Positions 24,851 through 35,016 are shown, counted from the first letter of the stretch. The stretch: DNA of 64,000 nucleotides from Alkalibacillus aidingensis (GCF_014595945.1 NZ_JABXWU010000003.1:1-64000); one strand, 5' to 3'. The notes: generated by a model not told the origin, from the sequence alone. A program made the numbers and translations.

Positions 24851-25414
24851 GTGTTAGCAGAAACTTTTAACCATACCATAAAGGAATATGGTAAAGATAT
24901 TTATCTAAATGACGAATCAGAGCCACGCAAAGTATTACTTTCTAAGAATAATAGAAATAAAGATTTTGACGAATACATCATACATACTAATTTCTCCATA
25001 CAACGTGGAGATATGATTACATGGGAAAATGAGAAGTTTATTATTATTTCTGATGTTCAATTGAAAAGTAACTACGAGTATAAAGCAACGATTAGACCAT
25101 GAGATTTAGTTATAGAGGTAGTTACTGTAGAAGAAGTTGATACAGGTGATACTGATGATATGGGAAGACCTATATATGATGGAGTTGAAACATATCATGA
25201 TGTGCCATGCTATATTGATTGGCAACGTTTAAGCATTGAAGGTACTCAAATAGTTGTTTCCGACCAAGAAATAGATATAGTTGTACAGGCCAACGAAGAA
25301 ACTCAAACGATTGAAATAAATGATAAGTTTGATTTGGTTGATAAACGTTATGAAGTGCAAAATATCAATAAGTTTAAGTCAGGTTTATTAATCCTACGTG
25401 CTGATGAAGTATAA
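24851..25414 (+). pseudogene. Phage-type structural gene split by an in-frame TGA
   Basis: GTG start after a GGTAGGTGAT stretch. The first 83 codons (AETFNHTIKEYGKDIYLND.. YKATIRP) end in TGA at 25100-25102, and the same frame then runs on without a break through DLVIEVVTVEEVD to ILRADEV at 25414. Read through, it is a single protein of about 187 residues with a two-domain beta-rich look like small phage head-tail proteins. A one-base change at the stop (for example TGT or CGA) would restore it. The phage assignment is by look and context only. Confidence 0.55.
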
Positions 25415-25655
25415 ATGTAAATAACTATTGCTTCTTTTGGAATGATGAAAGAAAGATGGAAGCGTCCCATAATAAAGTGAAATTTGTGGTTGCAAAAACA
25501 CCAAACCACCGTATAAATTTTGAACGACCTTAACGCCGTACTATCTATAAGTGTTTTGATGCTTTGTTCTTTCGTGACGGCTAAAAGTAATTTTTTCATA
25601 ATTACAAGCTATTTTCCACATAATACTTTTATACTAATGAAAGAAGGTGAGTATT

Positions 25656-26225
25656 GTGTCAAACAACCCTACTTGGGAAGATATAACGAATATTCGTGAA
25701 GAATTATTTCAAACATATTTACAATATTGGGTGGATAATGAAGTTTTTTCTCTTAATTGGTGGGTACTTTTAACACTGTTATTTGCTATCCCTATTATAT
25801 GGTGGGTATTAGCCGATAAAAGAAGAATATTTGAATTATTAGCATATGGACTTTTGGTTTCTGCACTCGCTACTTTTTTTGATTCATTATTTATGAGCAT
25901 GGTTCTTTTTGGACATAAGACCAGGCTAATACCAATACTTCCACCTTTACTACCTTATTTAACCATGATTCCTTTTCTTTATATGTTAATTTATCAATGG
26001 TTTACTACTTTAAAATCATTAACAATTAGTACAATATTTTTAGCGTTAATTCTTGCGTATGTAGCAGAACCTATTCTTGTATGGATGGATATATATAACT
26101 TACAAAAATGGACGCACACATATTCGTTTGCAGTTTATTTAACACTTGGTATCCTATCAAAACTAGTTATGATGTTTTTAGTTAAAGAAAAATCCAAGGT
26201 AGTAGAGCGTAGAGATAAAAAATAA
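25656..26225 (+). CDS. CBO0543-family membrane protein
   Basis: 189 residues from the GTG at 25656, placed after GAAAGAAGG. About five hydrophobic spans, with the family-like NWWVLLTLLF..WWVLADKRRIFELLAYG start and the SLFMSMVLFGH segment. These proteins are common in sporulating Bacillales; their role is unknown. A relative is at 60576-61106. Confidence 0.7.
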   Translation: MSNNPTWEDITNIREELFQTYLQYWVDNEVFSLNWWVLLTLLFAIPIIWWVLADKRRIFELLAYGLLVSALATFFDSLFMSMVLFGHKTRLIPILPPLLPYLTMIPFLYMLIYQWFTTLKSLTISTIFLALILAYVAEPILVWMDIYNLQKWTHTYSFAVYLTLGILSKLVMMFLVKEKSKVVERRDKK

Positions 26226-26423
26226 AAGTAGAGTATTGTATTACTTGTCCTTAATGGATTTCTGTTTCGTTTTATGTCTATGGCAAACTTAGAATGTAGT
26301 CTTTAGTACTTAATTTAGTTAGGCTAGTGAAAAAGCCGCACAAATAAAAAATTCCACTTGAGAACCTCTCTAAATAACTTTAAACTCCACGTTGGACCAA
26401 TAACGTTTACAGGAGACTAGGAG

Positions 26424-26495
26424 ATGTTAGCAGTGGAACAAACTGATTATATCAGATATGAAGTGAATCAAACAGGAGTAATAAAATGCGAATAA
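26424..26495 (+). CDS. Micro-ORF, possible transposase start remnant
   Basis: 23-codon frame, ATG with AGGAG nearby. YIRYEVNQTG resembles some transposase N-termini, but the frame stops at once. Low support. Confidence 0.15.
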   Translation: MLAVEQTDYIRYEVNQTGVIKCE

Positions 26496-26524
26496 TTTGG
26501 GAAACATTAGGTTGAGGTGATTAT

Positions 26525-27535
26525 ATGGAGAAAGAAGATTTAAAACTCACATCTGCTGAGATAGGAACATTATGGGGCGAATATGTAAATGGAACAGCCG
26601 TTGATATTGTTAATAAATATATGCTATCCATTATAGAAGATGAGAAGATAAAACTGCTGTTCGAAGATGCAATAATGATATTTGATAAACAGAAAAGTCA
26701 AATAAGACAATTTATTGAAAATGAAGGTTTTCCAGTACCAGTTGGCTTTACTGAATCAGACCTTAACAAAGGAACCAAAAGATTATTTTCTGATATATTC
26801 TGTTTGCACTATTTACATATTATGACACTTCATGGATTACTAGGGCATTCAACATCTCTTAGTTCTTCTGTAAGGAAGGACTTGAGGCACTTTTATGATT
26901 CATGTACTAATGACGGGATGAGTATGTATCATCGAACTACTGAACTACTACTCGAAAAAGGACATTTTCAAAGAGACCCGTACTTTTACCCAGAAGAGAA
27001 TCCTGAATTTGTTTCAGGACAGCAATTTATAGATGGTTTTTTAGGAGATAAGCGTCCTTTAGCATCAACAGAAATTATTGCCTTATCACTTAATTTAAAA
27101 AAGAAAATAATGGAAAAGTCTCTTTCCATTGGATTCAGTCAAGTAACACAATCAAAAGAGGTTAGAAAATTTTTAGAGAGCACACAGAACGCTTCCGACC
27201 AGCAAATTCAATCACTAAGTAAAATACTTAAAGGAGATAAATTACCTGTTCCCATGTCTTGGGAATCTGAGGTTACAGCTTCCCAAGATTCCCCTTTTTC
27301 AGATAAGCTAATGTTGTATCACATTGGATTCTTGTTACAATCAGCCCAATCATATCACGGTGCAGGTCTCGCAGCTGCCATGAGAATAGACCTCGTGACG
27401 ACTTATGAAAAAATAATACTAAAGAATTTAATGATTACAAAAGAGTGGTTCAATTTAATGACCAAAAATAAATGGTTAGAACAACCACCACTTGCTCCAA
27501 ACAGGAAAGACCTTGCAAAAGGTAAAGAGAACTAA
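26525..27535 (+). CDS. DUF3231 family protein (paralogue 1)
   Basis: 336 residues, ATG behind GAGGTG. Two similar helical halves, each starting with LTSAEIGTLWGEY- or PLASTEIIALSLN-like stretches, as in the duplicated ferritin-like DUF3231 fold related to spore coat F. It ends PPLAPNRKDLAKGK, a tail shared with the paralogue at 56137-57147 (PPMASDRRNLAKGK). Role unknown, probably sporulation or stress related. Confidence 0.85.
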   Translation: MEKEDLKLTSAEIGTLWGEYVNGTAVDIVNKYMLSIIEDEKIKLLFEDAIMIFDKQKSQIRQFIENEGFPVPVGFTESDLNKGTKRLFSDIFCLHYLHIMTLHGLLGHSTSLSSSVRKDLRHFYDSCTNDGMSMYHRTTELLLEKGHFQRDPYFYPEENPEFVSGQQFIDGFLGDKRPLASTEIIALSLNLKKKIMEKSLSIGFSQVTQSKEVRKFLESTQNASDQQIQSLSKILKGDKLPVPMSWESEVTASQDSPFSDKLMLYHIGFLLQSAQSYHGAGLAAAMRIDLVTTYEKIILKNLMITKEWFNLMTKNKWLEQPPLAPNRKDLAKGKEN

Positions 27536-27645
27536 AATGCCCTTTTAGCAAGGGTATCTTTTTGTAAATTCTTGTTTTACTCTACTGTCTCGTTGGTTTA
27601 AGATTGATCCTTCACAAACTATAAATAATAGCACAAATATTTTAA

Positions 27646-27819
27646 ATGTATTTCCCTGCTGGAACAGGTACTTACACTAGTACATCATTGGTAAGCAATT
27701 TATACCAAATATTTAAAGAGTTGAGTGAGAATAACGAAGTTTCTTATACAGTGGATCTAGAAGTATCCACTTTCACTTCCAAACAACTCCCTTTCTTAAA
27801 TTCTCAATCCGTATTATGA
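27646..27819 (+). CDS. Orphan 57-residue ORF or gene fragment
   Basis: ATG at 27646 opens a frame beginning YFPAGTGTYTSTSLVSNLY and ending LPFLNSQSVL. It has no obvious ribosome binding site, but its protein-like composition suggests a real C-terminal fragment rather than chance. Family not recognised. Confidence 0.35.
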   Translation: MYFPAGTGTYTSTSLVSNLYQIFKELSENNEVSYTVDLEVSTFTSKQLPFLNSQSVL

Positions 27820-27857
27820 TGGAAGGAAGAGAGAAAGAGTGGGGGAGTAGAGGCATC

Positions 27858-28499
27858 ATGTACATCATTCGTTGGTTATTTTACTTGATTGGATTAATTA
27901 TTTTTAGTTATGGAATTACCATTGCGCTAAGTCTTCAGCATTTGGGTATTCACCCATGGGATGTTCTTTCTGTTGCGCTTTATGAAAAAATGGGGTTATC
28001 AATTGGTTCTTGGGCGATTATTATTTCGTTAGTATTAATCATTGTCTCTTGGATCTTGGATAAGAGTTATATCAAATTAGGCACATTTTTAAATGGAATT
28101 CTCGTGGGTGTTTTTGTGGATCTGTTTTTATGGTTGGATTTTTTACCGAATGCGAGTTATGCGTGGACCGATATATTGGTTATGATTGGTGGTATTATCA
28201 CCATGGGAATGGGTGGTGGATTGTATAATTCTGCACAAGTAGGTGCTGGTCCAAGGGATGGATTTATGCTATCGATCGCTGATAAACTGGGGGCACCGAT
28301 AGGAAGAATACGAATTATTGTTGAAAGCTCTGTGTTAGTCCTCGGGCTAATTCTAGGGGGACCTGTTTTTTGGTTCACATTTATATTTACATTTATTCAG
28401 AGTCCGGTATTTGCCTATTCATTTATGAAGTTTAAAGCACTACTTCATTTTATTGAACATCGACGAGATGAGTTCAAAACGAATACGGAGACAGTGTGA
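27858..28499 (+). CDS. YczE/YyaS-type integral membrane protein
   Basis: 213 residues from the ATG at 27858, about 10 nt after GAGTGGGGGAG; the earlier ATG at 27816 has no binding site. Five hydrophobic spans. The loop GAGPRDGFMLSIADKLGAPIG matches the conserved region of the YczE/YitT-like group. Transport or assembly role unknown. Confidence 0.8.
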   Translation: MYIIRWLFYLIGLIIFSYGITIALSLQHLGIHPWDVLSVALYEKMGLSIGSWAIIISLVLIIVSWILDKSYIKLGTFLNGILVGVFVDLFLWLDFLPNASYAWTDILVMIGGIITMGMGGGLYNSAQVGAGPRDGFMLSIADKLGAPIGRIRIIVESSVLVLGLILGGPVFWFTFIFTFIQSPVFAYSFMKFKALLHFIEHRRDEFKTNTETV

Positions 28500-28518
28500 A
28501 ATGGTATCATATAAAAAA

Positions 28519-28564
28519 TCATGGAGTAGGATGGCTGATCATTTCTACTCCATGAATTTTTTTT
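28519..28564 (+). terminator. Terminator of the YczE-like gene
   Basis: TCATGGAGTAG / CTACTCCATGA stem followed by eight T. Confidence 0.92.
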
Positions 28565-28688
28565 GTCTAATTATCGAAAAATTCACGTAATATATTGCAT
28601 TTTGGGATTAAAAGTAGTACGATTGTTTTCGTTCAGAGCGATATATTGCATTTCTATATAAAATTGACCATCATTGGGGGAACCTATT

Positions 28689-30047
28689 GTGAAACTATCA
28701 TTTTCGTCTTACGCAGCTGTTGGAGTTATGTTGTTTGCACTATTTTTTGGGGCTGGTAATCTGATTTTTCCTGCAAGTTTGGGACAAAATGCTGGGACGA
28801 ACCTCTGGCCATCGGTTGTTGGATTTTTAATTACTGGTGTGGGACTGCCGCTTCTTGGAATCATCGCCATGAGTTTTTCAGGGAGTCGTAATTTGCAGGA
28901 ACTTTCCTCAAGGGTTCACCCGGTGTATGCCGTGTTTTTTACATCAGTACTTTATTTAACGATTGGACCATTTTTTGCTTCTCCTCGTACAGGTACGGTT
29001 GCGTTTGAGGTTGGTATATCATCTTTTGTAGGTGAATCTTCGCAACAATTGTGGTTGTTCATTTTTACCTTAGTGTTCTTCACGATCGTGCTCTTGTTTT
29101 CATTAAAACCGGCTAAACTAGTGGATCATGTTGGGAAGTTGTTGGCACCTGGATTGGTTGTTCTGGTTGCCGTTCTACTTATGACAGCCATTGTTAATCC
29201 GATGGGGCCAATGGAGTCACCTCAGGGATCGTATACTAGTGGTGCGTTTGTAACGGGCTTTCTTGAAGGTTATAATACCATGGATGCACTAGCCTCATTG
29301 GTATTTGGGATTATCGTAATTAATGCGATCCGGGCTATGGGTGTCACGTCCAAAACAGATATTCTTAAGACAACTATTAAGTCTGGTAGTATTGCTATTT
29401 TACTTCTGGGTGCGATTTATGTCGGGATTGCCTACATGGGGGCAACAAGCACACAATTATTCGGGATATTTGAAACTGGTGGACCAGTATTAAGTGGTGC
29501 TGCTTCGCATTACTTTGGGACATTTGGTTCTATCCTGCTTGCTATTGCCATTACTTTAGCCTGTCTAACGACTGCCATCGGACTGACAACAGCCAATGCA
29601 GAATATTTTCATACATTGTTTCCGAAAATCAGCTATAAAACCTTGGTTACCTTCTTTGCCACGTCGACCTTTGTGATTGCGAACTTCGGGTTGGCAAATA
29701 TCATTACTTACTCTGTTCCAGTCTTGATGTTCTTGTATCCTTTGGCCATCGTCTTAATGATCTTAACGTTTTTATCACCATTGTTCAGACATGCAAGAAT
29801 TGTTTATGTATCTACCATTGCTGTCACGTTTTTGATCAGCATTTTTGATGGTCTAAAGTCCCTTTGTCAATCACTGGGTATCGAATATTTTAGCTGGATG
29901 GAGCCGATTATAGCTTTTTATGAACAATCGCTTCCACTATATAATCAGGGGCTTGGATGGTTACTTCCGGCAATAGTCGTTATTGTCGTTACTGCGATCA
30001 TCAGCCGTTTCCAAAATGAAAAGGCCACTACAGCTCATGTATCATAA
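28689..30047 (+). CDS. brnQ: Branched-chain amino acid symporter BrnQ
   Basis: Sodium-coupled importer of Leu, Ile and Val (LIVCS family), 452 residues and about 12 spans. The GTG at 28689 sits behind GGGGGAA; the earlier TTG lies inside that site. Family signatures include FGAGNLIFPASLGQNAG near the N-terminus and GPFFASPRTGTVAFEVG. Own terminator follows. Confidence 0.92.
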   Translation: MKLSFSSYAAVGVMLFALFFGAGNLIFPASLGQNAGTNLWPSVVGFLITGVGLPLLGIIAMSFSGSRNLQELSSRVHPVYAVFFTSVLYLTIGPFFASPRTGTVAFEVGISSFVGESSQQLWLFIFTLVFFTIVLLFSLKPAKLVDHVGKLLAPGLVVLVAVLLMTAIVNPMGPMESPQGSYTSGAFVTGFLEGYNTMDALASLVFGIIVINAIRAMGVTSKTDILKTTIKSGSIAILLLGAIYVGIAYMGATSTQLFGIFETGGPVLSGAASHYFGTFGSILLAIAITLACLTTAIGLTTANAEYFHTLFPKISYKTLVTFFATSTFVIANFGLANIITYSVPVLMFLYPLAIVLMILTFLSPLFRHARIVYVSTIAVTFLISIFDGLKSLCQSLGIEYFSWMEPIIAFYEQSLPLYNQGLGWLLPAIVVIVVTAIISRFQNEKATTAHVS

Positions 30048-30056
30048 AATAAATGA

Positions 30057-30088
30057 AAACCGGTTCCTGATTCGGAGCCGGTTTTTTT
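30057..30088 (+). terminator. Terminator of brnQ
   Basis: AAAACCGG..TCC / GGA..CCGGTTTTTTT hairpin; may act for both converging genes. Confidence 0.88.
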
Positions 30089-30099
30089 ATGTACAAATC

Positions 30100-30747
30100 T
30101 CATTCGAACTCTTTTAATGTACGTAGCCAGTTTTCTTTCATAATTGCTGAAGCTTGATCTTTATTTCCGTTTTTCATAGCCGTAATAATCGATTGATGTT
30201 CTTCAATGGACTTTTCCGTTAACACAATTGAATTGTAGAAGAAATGCCTTCGCACATGTGCCTGTAATGATTCTAGTATGCTATGGATATAGGAGTTATT
30301 TGTTATGTCAACAATCACTTGATGAAATTCTTCATCGACCTTTAAGGCAGCATATTCGTTATGGGAACGAATAGATTGTGCGAAACGTTCATTGATCTGT
30401 TCGAGTTGGATAATATGATCTGTCGTTAAGTTATCAATGGCTAGCTCAGCGGATAAGGACTGCAACACCGCCAATGGGGGGAGAAGCTCCTTAATGGCTT
30501 CGCGTCTAATTTCGGTAACTTGTGTGGCTTTACCTGGATACATTTTGACAAACCCTTGGACTTCTAAAAGCTGCAGTGATTCTCGAATCGGAGTTCGACT
30601 GACACCTAGCGATTCAGCTAATTCGGAATCATTTAGCTTTTCGCCTGGTAGCAATGTTCCATCAATGATCCACTGTTGAATCTGGTTAAATGCACTTTCT
30701 TTTGCCGATTGACGAACAGGTTTCGAGTGGTTTACAGGGATTGGCAT
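30100..30747 (-). CDS. GntR-family regulator, FadR (FCD) subgroup
   Basis: 215 residues from the ATG at 30747 behind AAAGGAGAGG; a longer frame to 30822 lacks a binding site. N-terminal winged helix (GEKLNDSELAESLGVSRTPIRESL, about 30-55), then an all-helical FCD effector domain with metal-ligand-like residues (DEEFHQVIVD, ..HVRRHF, EEHQSII). Probably a metabolite-responsive repressor. It converges on brnQ; no divergent target is adjacent. Confidence 0.88.
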   Translation of the reverse strand: MPIPVNHSKPVRQSAKESAFNQIQQWIIDGTLLPGEKLNDSELAESLGVSRTPIRESLQLLEVQGFVKMYPGKATQVTEIRREAIKELLPPLAVLQSLSAELAIDNLTTDHIIQLEQINERFAQSIRSHNEYAALKVDEEFHQVIVDITNNSYIHSILESLQAHVRRHFFYNSIVLTEKSIEEHQSIITAMKNGNKDQASAIMKENWLRTLKEFE

Positions 30748-30902
30748 GCTACCTCTCCTTTCTTGACCGACCTTAGTATGAATATAGTATACATGAAAAT
30801 ACCTCGGAGTAAAAATATGCAATATATTAATTGATCATTGTTTGTAAAAAAAGTATGAGCAGATCAAAGGAGATCTATTTTATAAAGTTATAAGTCAACA
30901 TA

Positions 30903-30950
30903 AAAAATCGTGGAGCTCATCGGTTAAGATGAACTTCCACGGTTTTATTT
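30903..30950 (-). terminator. Terminator of the DUF438 gene
   Basis: CGTGGA..TCATC / GATGA..TCCACG hairpin; on the minus strand it ends in ATTTTTTA. Confidence 0.75.
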
Positions 30951-32177
30951 TTAACTCAATTCTTTTTTTACCTCACGGGGTAAGTCCATAAATGGCTGAA
31001 TATCTTGAACATATTCTAAGATTCCTAAGTACTCACCGTTTTCATCAAACACACCTTTATACGTCACGTGAACATATTCGTCTTTCTTTTTGAACCACAT
31101 CGATTCTGAAGTTCGTTGCTTTGTTTTTAAGTCACGGATGAGTCTCATGACTTTCCCTAAGCTTTTCGGTGGGTGGCAGTTTGCTACATTTCGTCCAATC
31201 GAAGTTTGGGTGCGTATAAACATCATGTCGGAAGATTCGACTATTTCATTAAAGTACTTAAAGACGCCATGCTTATCAACGAATGTTAATTCTAGTGGTA
31301 AGTTGTTGAGAATATGGTTGGCTTCTTTAAGGGTTAAGTAACCACCACCGAATCGTAAATGTTCTGTGTTGGTTGTGTCATTTTGTTGCTCTGTATCTTC
31401 ATTTGATTGGCTTTCGGGCATCCATTCTTCTTCTGGTTCGTTGATGGCATAGCCAAATGCCTTACTTTCTTTTGAAACGGCTAACCAGTCTTCTTCTTTA
31501 AAGATTGACTGGATGATAGGTAATAGAAAGTATTCTTCTTGAATCATCATGTCTTTGAACGCTTTTTCTAAGTCAATATAAGCTTGTTTGACGTAGTGAA
31601 ATTCTATTTCTGGAATCTTCTCCATCATTTTTTTGGCACCCTTATATAACGTGCGAATTCGATCATCTTCTGCCCACATTGTTCGTGATAGGGTATAGAT
31701 GCCATAGCGCTCTAGTATTGGAAAATAGAGTTTTTCTTTACGATTGTAATGACTGTATAGCTTCCCTAATTGATTCATTTCAGTGATTAATTGATCTTTT
31801 GGGTGTTGTGGATCATTTTCAATAGCTTTTACAAGGTTATTTAGTCGAGTTAATAGGTCCTCAAATGCTCGATTCTCTTCTTTGAAAATGTGAATGGGAT
31901 GGTTGGGATGGTGCGAATTTGGAACAGGAATGTCTTGAATGGAATGACCATATAGGTGCTGGTATGTATCAAAGAATGTTTTGATATCCTGATTGGTCAT
32001 ACCGTAGCCACTATTTTTTAATTCTTGTAGGTTCAACAATATATCTAAAGTGTCTAGGTGACGAATGTGCTCGTCAAATTCCTCTTGGACGTCTTGCTCG
32101 GATTCTCCTTGATGTAAACGTGCTAATATATCTTTGATCGTATGGATTAAGGTAATATCTAATTGTGCTTGAATCAT
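30951..32177 (-). CDS. DUF438 / hemerythrin-like / PAS protein
   Basis: 408 residues. N-terminal DUF438 (about 1-75), a hemerythrin-type helical region with His/Glu iron-ligand candidates (HHPNHPIHIFKEENRAF, LYSHYNRKEKLYFPIL, MIQEEYFLLP; about 85-220), an acidic linker, and a PAS domain (about 285-400: LTFVDKHGVFKYFNE, GRNVANCHPPKSL). Proteins of this layout are thought to sense oxygen, nitric oxide or redox state. Confidence 0.88.
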   Translation of the reverse strand: MIQAQLDITLIHTIKDILARLHQGESEQDVQEEFDEHIRHLDTLDILLNLQELKNSGYGMTNQDIKTFFDTYQHLYGHSIQDIPVPNSHHPNHPIHIFKEENRAFEDLLTRLNNLVKAIENDPQHPKDQLITEMNQLGKLYSHYNRKEKLYFPILERYGIYTLSRTMWAEDDRIRTLYKGAKKMMEKIPEIEFHYVKQAYIDLEKAFKDMMIQEEYFLLPIIQSIFKEEDWLAVSKESKAFGYAINEPEEEWMPESQSNEDTEQQNDTTNTEHLRFGGGYLTLKEANHILNNLPLELTFVDKHGVFKYFNEIVESSDMMFIRTQTSIGRNVANCHPPKSLGKVMRLIRDLKTKQRTSESMWFKKKDEYVHVTYKGVFDENGEYLGILEYVQDIQPFMDLPREVKKELS

Positions 32178-32447
32178 GTTTTCACCTCATTGTGATGGTA
32201 GTAAAAAGCGATTTCTGTAAGTCTAAACTTGTAAGATCAAGCAAATAGAACGGATTATGATTTTATACTTCACATGGGATTTTTTAAATATAATCCATTT
32301 TATCAGACTGATCATCTTACTTATATTATATGGGAAGAAGATGATTGAGCACAAGGAAGAAGGGGTCAGTGCCCAATTATTTCGTACATAATAAAGTTGA
32401 TGTTCGAATAGTTTAACGACTAGGTAAAGGCAAAAGGATGATGAGTT

Positions 32448-32888
32448 TTGACAATAAAAAATCAAAGGTTAATAAATGTCATCATAGTCCTGTTGGCATG
32501 GTTGACACTTCCTTTTTTCGGACAACGCCGGTTCAAAAGGTTCCTTCAGGCTACTTTTCTAATTTACCTAGTGGAATTAATGACGACAATCGTCGGGAAA
32601 AATCGGAAATGGTGGGTATTTTATAATAAACCAAAGTCAGTCTTGTTTGGGGAGTTTCCTTATATCATTGGGCCGTTTTTTGTAGGGTCCTTATGGATTT
32701 TAAGGTGGACCTATGGAAGGTTTAAGAGCTTTGTATTACTTAATGCAGTTGTAAATGCATTTTTTGCTTTTCCAATCACAAGAATAGCTAAAAAGCTAAA
32801 GCACTATCAACTAGTACGATTTAATGAATTTCAATTCTTCCTTTATTATTTTTTAAAGTCGTTTTTATGGTTTTCAATACTTTTTTGA
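32448..32888 (+). CDS. Small integral membrane protein
   Basis: 146 residues, TTG start behind AAAGGATGATGAG, with four hydrophobic spans and a basic character. The pattern resembles the CBO0543-type group seen twice more in this window. No domain recognised. Confidence 0.6.
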   Translation: MTIKNQRLINVIIVLLAWLTLPFFGQRRFKRFLQATFLIYLVELMTTIVGKNRKWWVFYNKPKSVLFGEFPYIIGPFFVGSLWILRWTYGRFKSFVLLNAVVNAFFAFPITRIAKKLKHYQLVRFNEFQFFLYYFLKSFLWFSILF

Positions 32889-32927
32889 AAATCAAATTAA
32901 AAAGATATGATGAATAACCTAATGGAA

Positions 32928-32965
32928 ACTACCCCCTCACCAATGGTGAGGGGGTAGTTAATTTT
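32928..32965. terminator. Bidirectional terminator
   Basis: ACTACCCCCTCACC / GGTGAGGGGGTAGT perfect hairpin between two converging genes; a T-run follows on the plus strand. Confidence 0.9.
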
Positions 32966-32976
32966 TGATAAAAGCT

Positions 32977-34659
32977 TTATGATTCTTCCCGATTTAATAC
33001 ATCCTGAATAACATGATTAGTTAAATTCGGCACAATTTCTAGTGAATAAGTCATTTCCATACGTTCCAGTTTTTTATGCCCGTCCATTCCGTATGGTCCT
33101 ATATTAATAACGGGAATATTTAATTCGTTTACATCTTCATATGCGACGTGTAGCTTTTGGCCCCATGATGGAGTGTTAGTCACTGCATAATCAATTTCAA
33201 TCATCCGATCGCTCATCGCAACAAAACTCATATCAGATATGTGTGGGAAGAAGTTTTTTGCGGCTATCGGGTGTTTGTACTCAGGTTGAAGGGCATTAAT
33301 GGCATGATCCAATGCAGCCAATAACCTTTGCTCGTCTTGTGTTTCTCCTGTTAATGCGACACGTGGTGAATATAACGAAGAATAAAAGACAATGATTGCA
33401 GGACTTTTATCGGGCATAAACTTCCATGATTCTTCGACGACACGAGCAGCATACATACGGATATCAAGTGTTTCATCTTGTAATAGATCTTCTTTAAAAT
33501 CATTCATATGTTGCTCATAAGATTCTCCGTGTGTACGTGTTAACATTTCTTGCATTTCACTATACGTAAAGACACGTGGTTCCCAAGGAATTGAGCGGTA
33601 TGGCTGCTGACTCACCTGACAATATTGTTGATAACGTTCTTCAAAAGAACTTAATGCATTCTCAAAAGCAATGGTAGCTTGTTCTTTTAATAATTCGAGC
33701 ACTTTTTCCGGTGACCAGGAATGCACGAAGAAATTATAGTAGACATATGCTGATAATGCGGTTTGCACTGTGTAAGATGGTTTTAAGTCTGTTTGTTTTA
33801 AGGAAACTGGTGGTAAAGTGGATTCACCTAAACCAACGTCACTCAAGTCTGGATTGTAATTGATTTGTTTGGTAAGTTCAGCAGCGACGAAATTTGGGTC
33901 AAGCCCATCGAAGGCTGATCCAACATGAGTTTCCTCACCTGTGATAAAAAAGGAAGGTAATAATTTTCCTACTGTACCTTTATACACATAACGGTTTTCA
34001 TCACCTTCATACGCTGGAGCAACAAAATCACTATTAATGGCTGCTACATAATCAAATGCATGTTCTTCTTTCCATTTCTTTAACGTCTTTAAAGCAGATA
34101 AAATACCGTTAGAACTATCTTCCTCATCACATTCTGCAATCAATACGAGGTTACCATCTAGTAATTCAGGATGTTCAGCATAATAGGTGAGTAGATAGAT
34201 ATTGCTAGCGAGACCACTTTTCATATCAAGAACACCACGTCCAAATAGCCAATCACCTGACTTTAATTGGTCTTGTATTTGTTCTGGTAGTTGTTCACTT
34301 TGTAAATATTCCATCCAATCATCTGGGGAGAAAGCTAGATCGCGTTGTTGGTTAAAATCGTCAACGCCAACCGTATCTAGATGCCCCATTAATACAATGG
34401 TACGATTGCTTTTCCCCTTTGTTCCTTTCACATGGGCGAGTACATTATAACGCTCTCTATCATCATTTATCGTTTGTTCCATAACGAGTTGGGAAGGCTT
34501 CATTTCAAAATAAGGGTGGGAAGCCAAATAATCATAAACGGTTTTGGCAATGTCTTGTTCTCCACTTGTATTCACAATGCTATTAACATTTACTAAACTT
34601 TTGGTAATTGATAAGATCTCTTCCCGACACGACAACTTATTTATATTTGACTGACTCAT
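32977..34659 (-). CDS. rocB: RocB-like M20-family peptidase (arginine utilisation)
   Basis: 560 residues from the ATG at 34659 behind GGGGG, close to the 566 of Bacillus subtilis RocB. M20 metallopeptidase signatures: MGHLDTVG (metal His and Asp), GRGVLDMKSG, and AECDEEDSS with the catalytic Glu pair. It would act in the cytosol on a small peptide or amidated amino acid. No other roc genes are adjacent, so the arginine role rests on family resemblance. Confidence 0.85.
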   Translation of the reverse strand: MSQSNINKLSCREEILSITKSLVNVNSIVNTSGEQDIAKTVYDYLASHPYFEMKPSQLVMEQTINDDRERYNVLAHVKGTKGKSNRTIVLMGHLDTVGVDDFNQQRDLAFSPDDWMEYLQSEQLPEQIQDQLKSGDWLFGRGVLDMKSGLASNIYLLTYYAEHPELLDGNLVLIAECDEEDSSNGILSALKTLKKWKEEHAFDYVAAINSDFVAPAYEGDENRYVYKGTVGKLLPSFFITGEETHVGSAFDGLDPNFVAAELTKQINYNPDLSDVGLGESTLPPVSLKQTDLKPSYTVQTALSAYVYYNFFVHSWSPEKVLELLKEQATIAFENALSSFEERYQQYCQVSQQPYRSIPWEPRVFTYSEMQEMLTRTHGESYEQHMNDFKEDLLQDETLDIRMYAARVVEESWKFMPDKSPAIIVFYSSLYSPRVALTGETQDEQRLLAALDHAINALQPEYKHPIAAKNFFPHISDMSFVAMSDRMIEIDYAVTNTPSWGQKLHVAYEDVNELNIPVINIGPYGMDGHKKLERMEMTYSLEIVPNLTNHVIQDVLNREES

Positions 34660-34698
34660 ATGATATTCCCCCTGGATTTTTCTACAAATATACAAAAT

Positions 34699-34727
34699 CC
34701 ATCAGTTGACAAACTGATGGTATTTTT
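34699..34727. promoter_or_regulatory. Hairpin in the rocB leader
   Basis: CCATCAGTT / AACTGATGG stem with a four-base loop, 40 bp upstream of the rocB start and followed by TATTTTT on the plus strand. It could be a terminator reading right, or an operator in the rocB leader. The rest of 34728-35016 shows no gene. Confidence 0.4.
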
Positions 34728-35016
34728 CTGACGTTTCTAGTAACTAAAAGGATCTGTGGATTACTTTGGCCACATTTATGTGTGTATATAGTTTTCTAAC
34801 TACTTGGTCAAACTTTAGCAAAATGATGCTGAAAAATCAAACACTACTAAACGCTTAAGTAACCAATAGAATGCCAATGACATAGGATAAATTAGAAGTT
34901 GGGTGAGGAGCCTAGTACTTCTCAATTAATAATATGACGAGATTTCTTTTATTTAGCCTTTTTTAAAGGAATGGAAGTCTTGTGAATTTCAAAAGTTAGA
35001 AAAAGGAGAACACTGT

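Noticed and set aside
24498-25414. Intact prophage
   Set aside because: Only one small gene and one broken gene look phage-like; no terminase, portal or capsid genes occur.
25348-25599. 83-codon minus-strand frame between the phage-like remnant and the CBO0543 gene
   Set aside because: No start signal and composition unlike a protein; the gap 25415-25655 shows nothing else.
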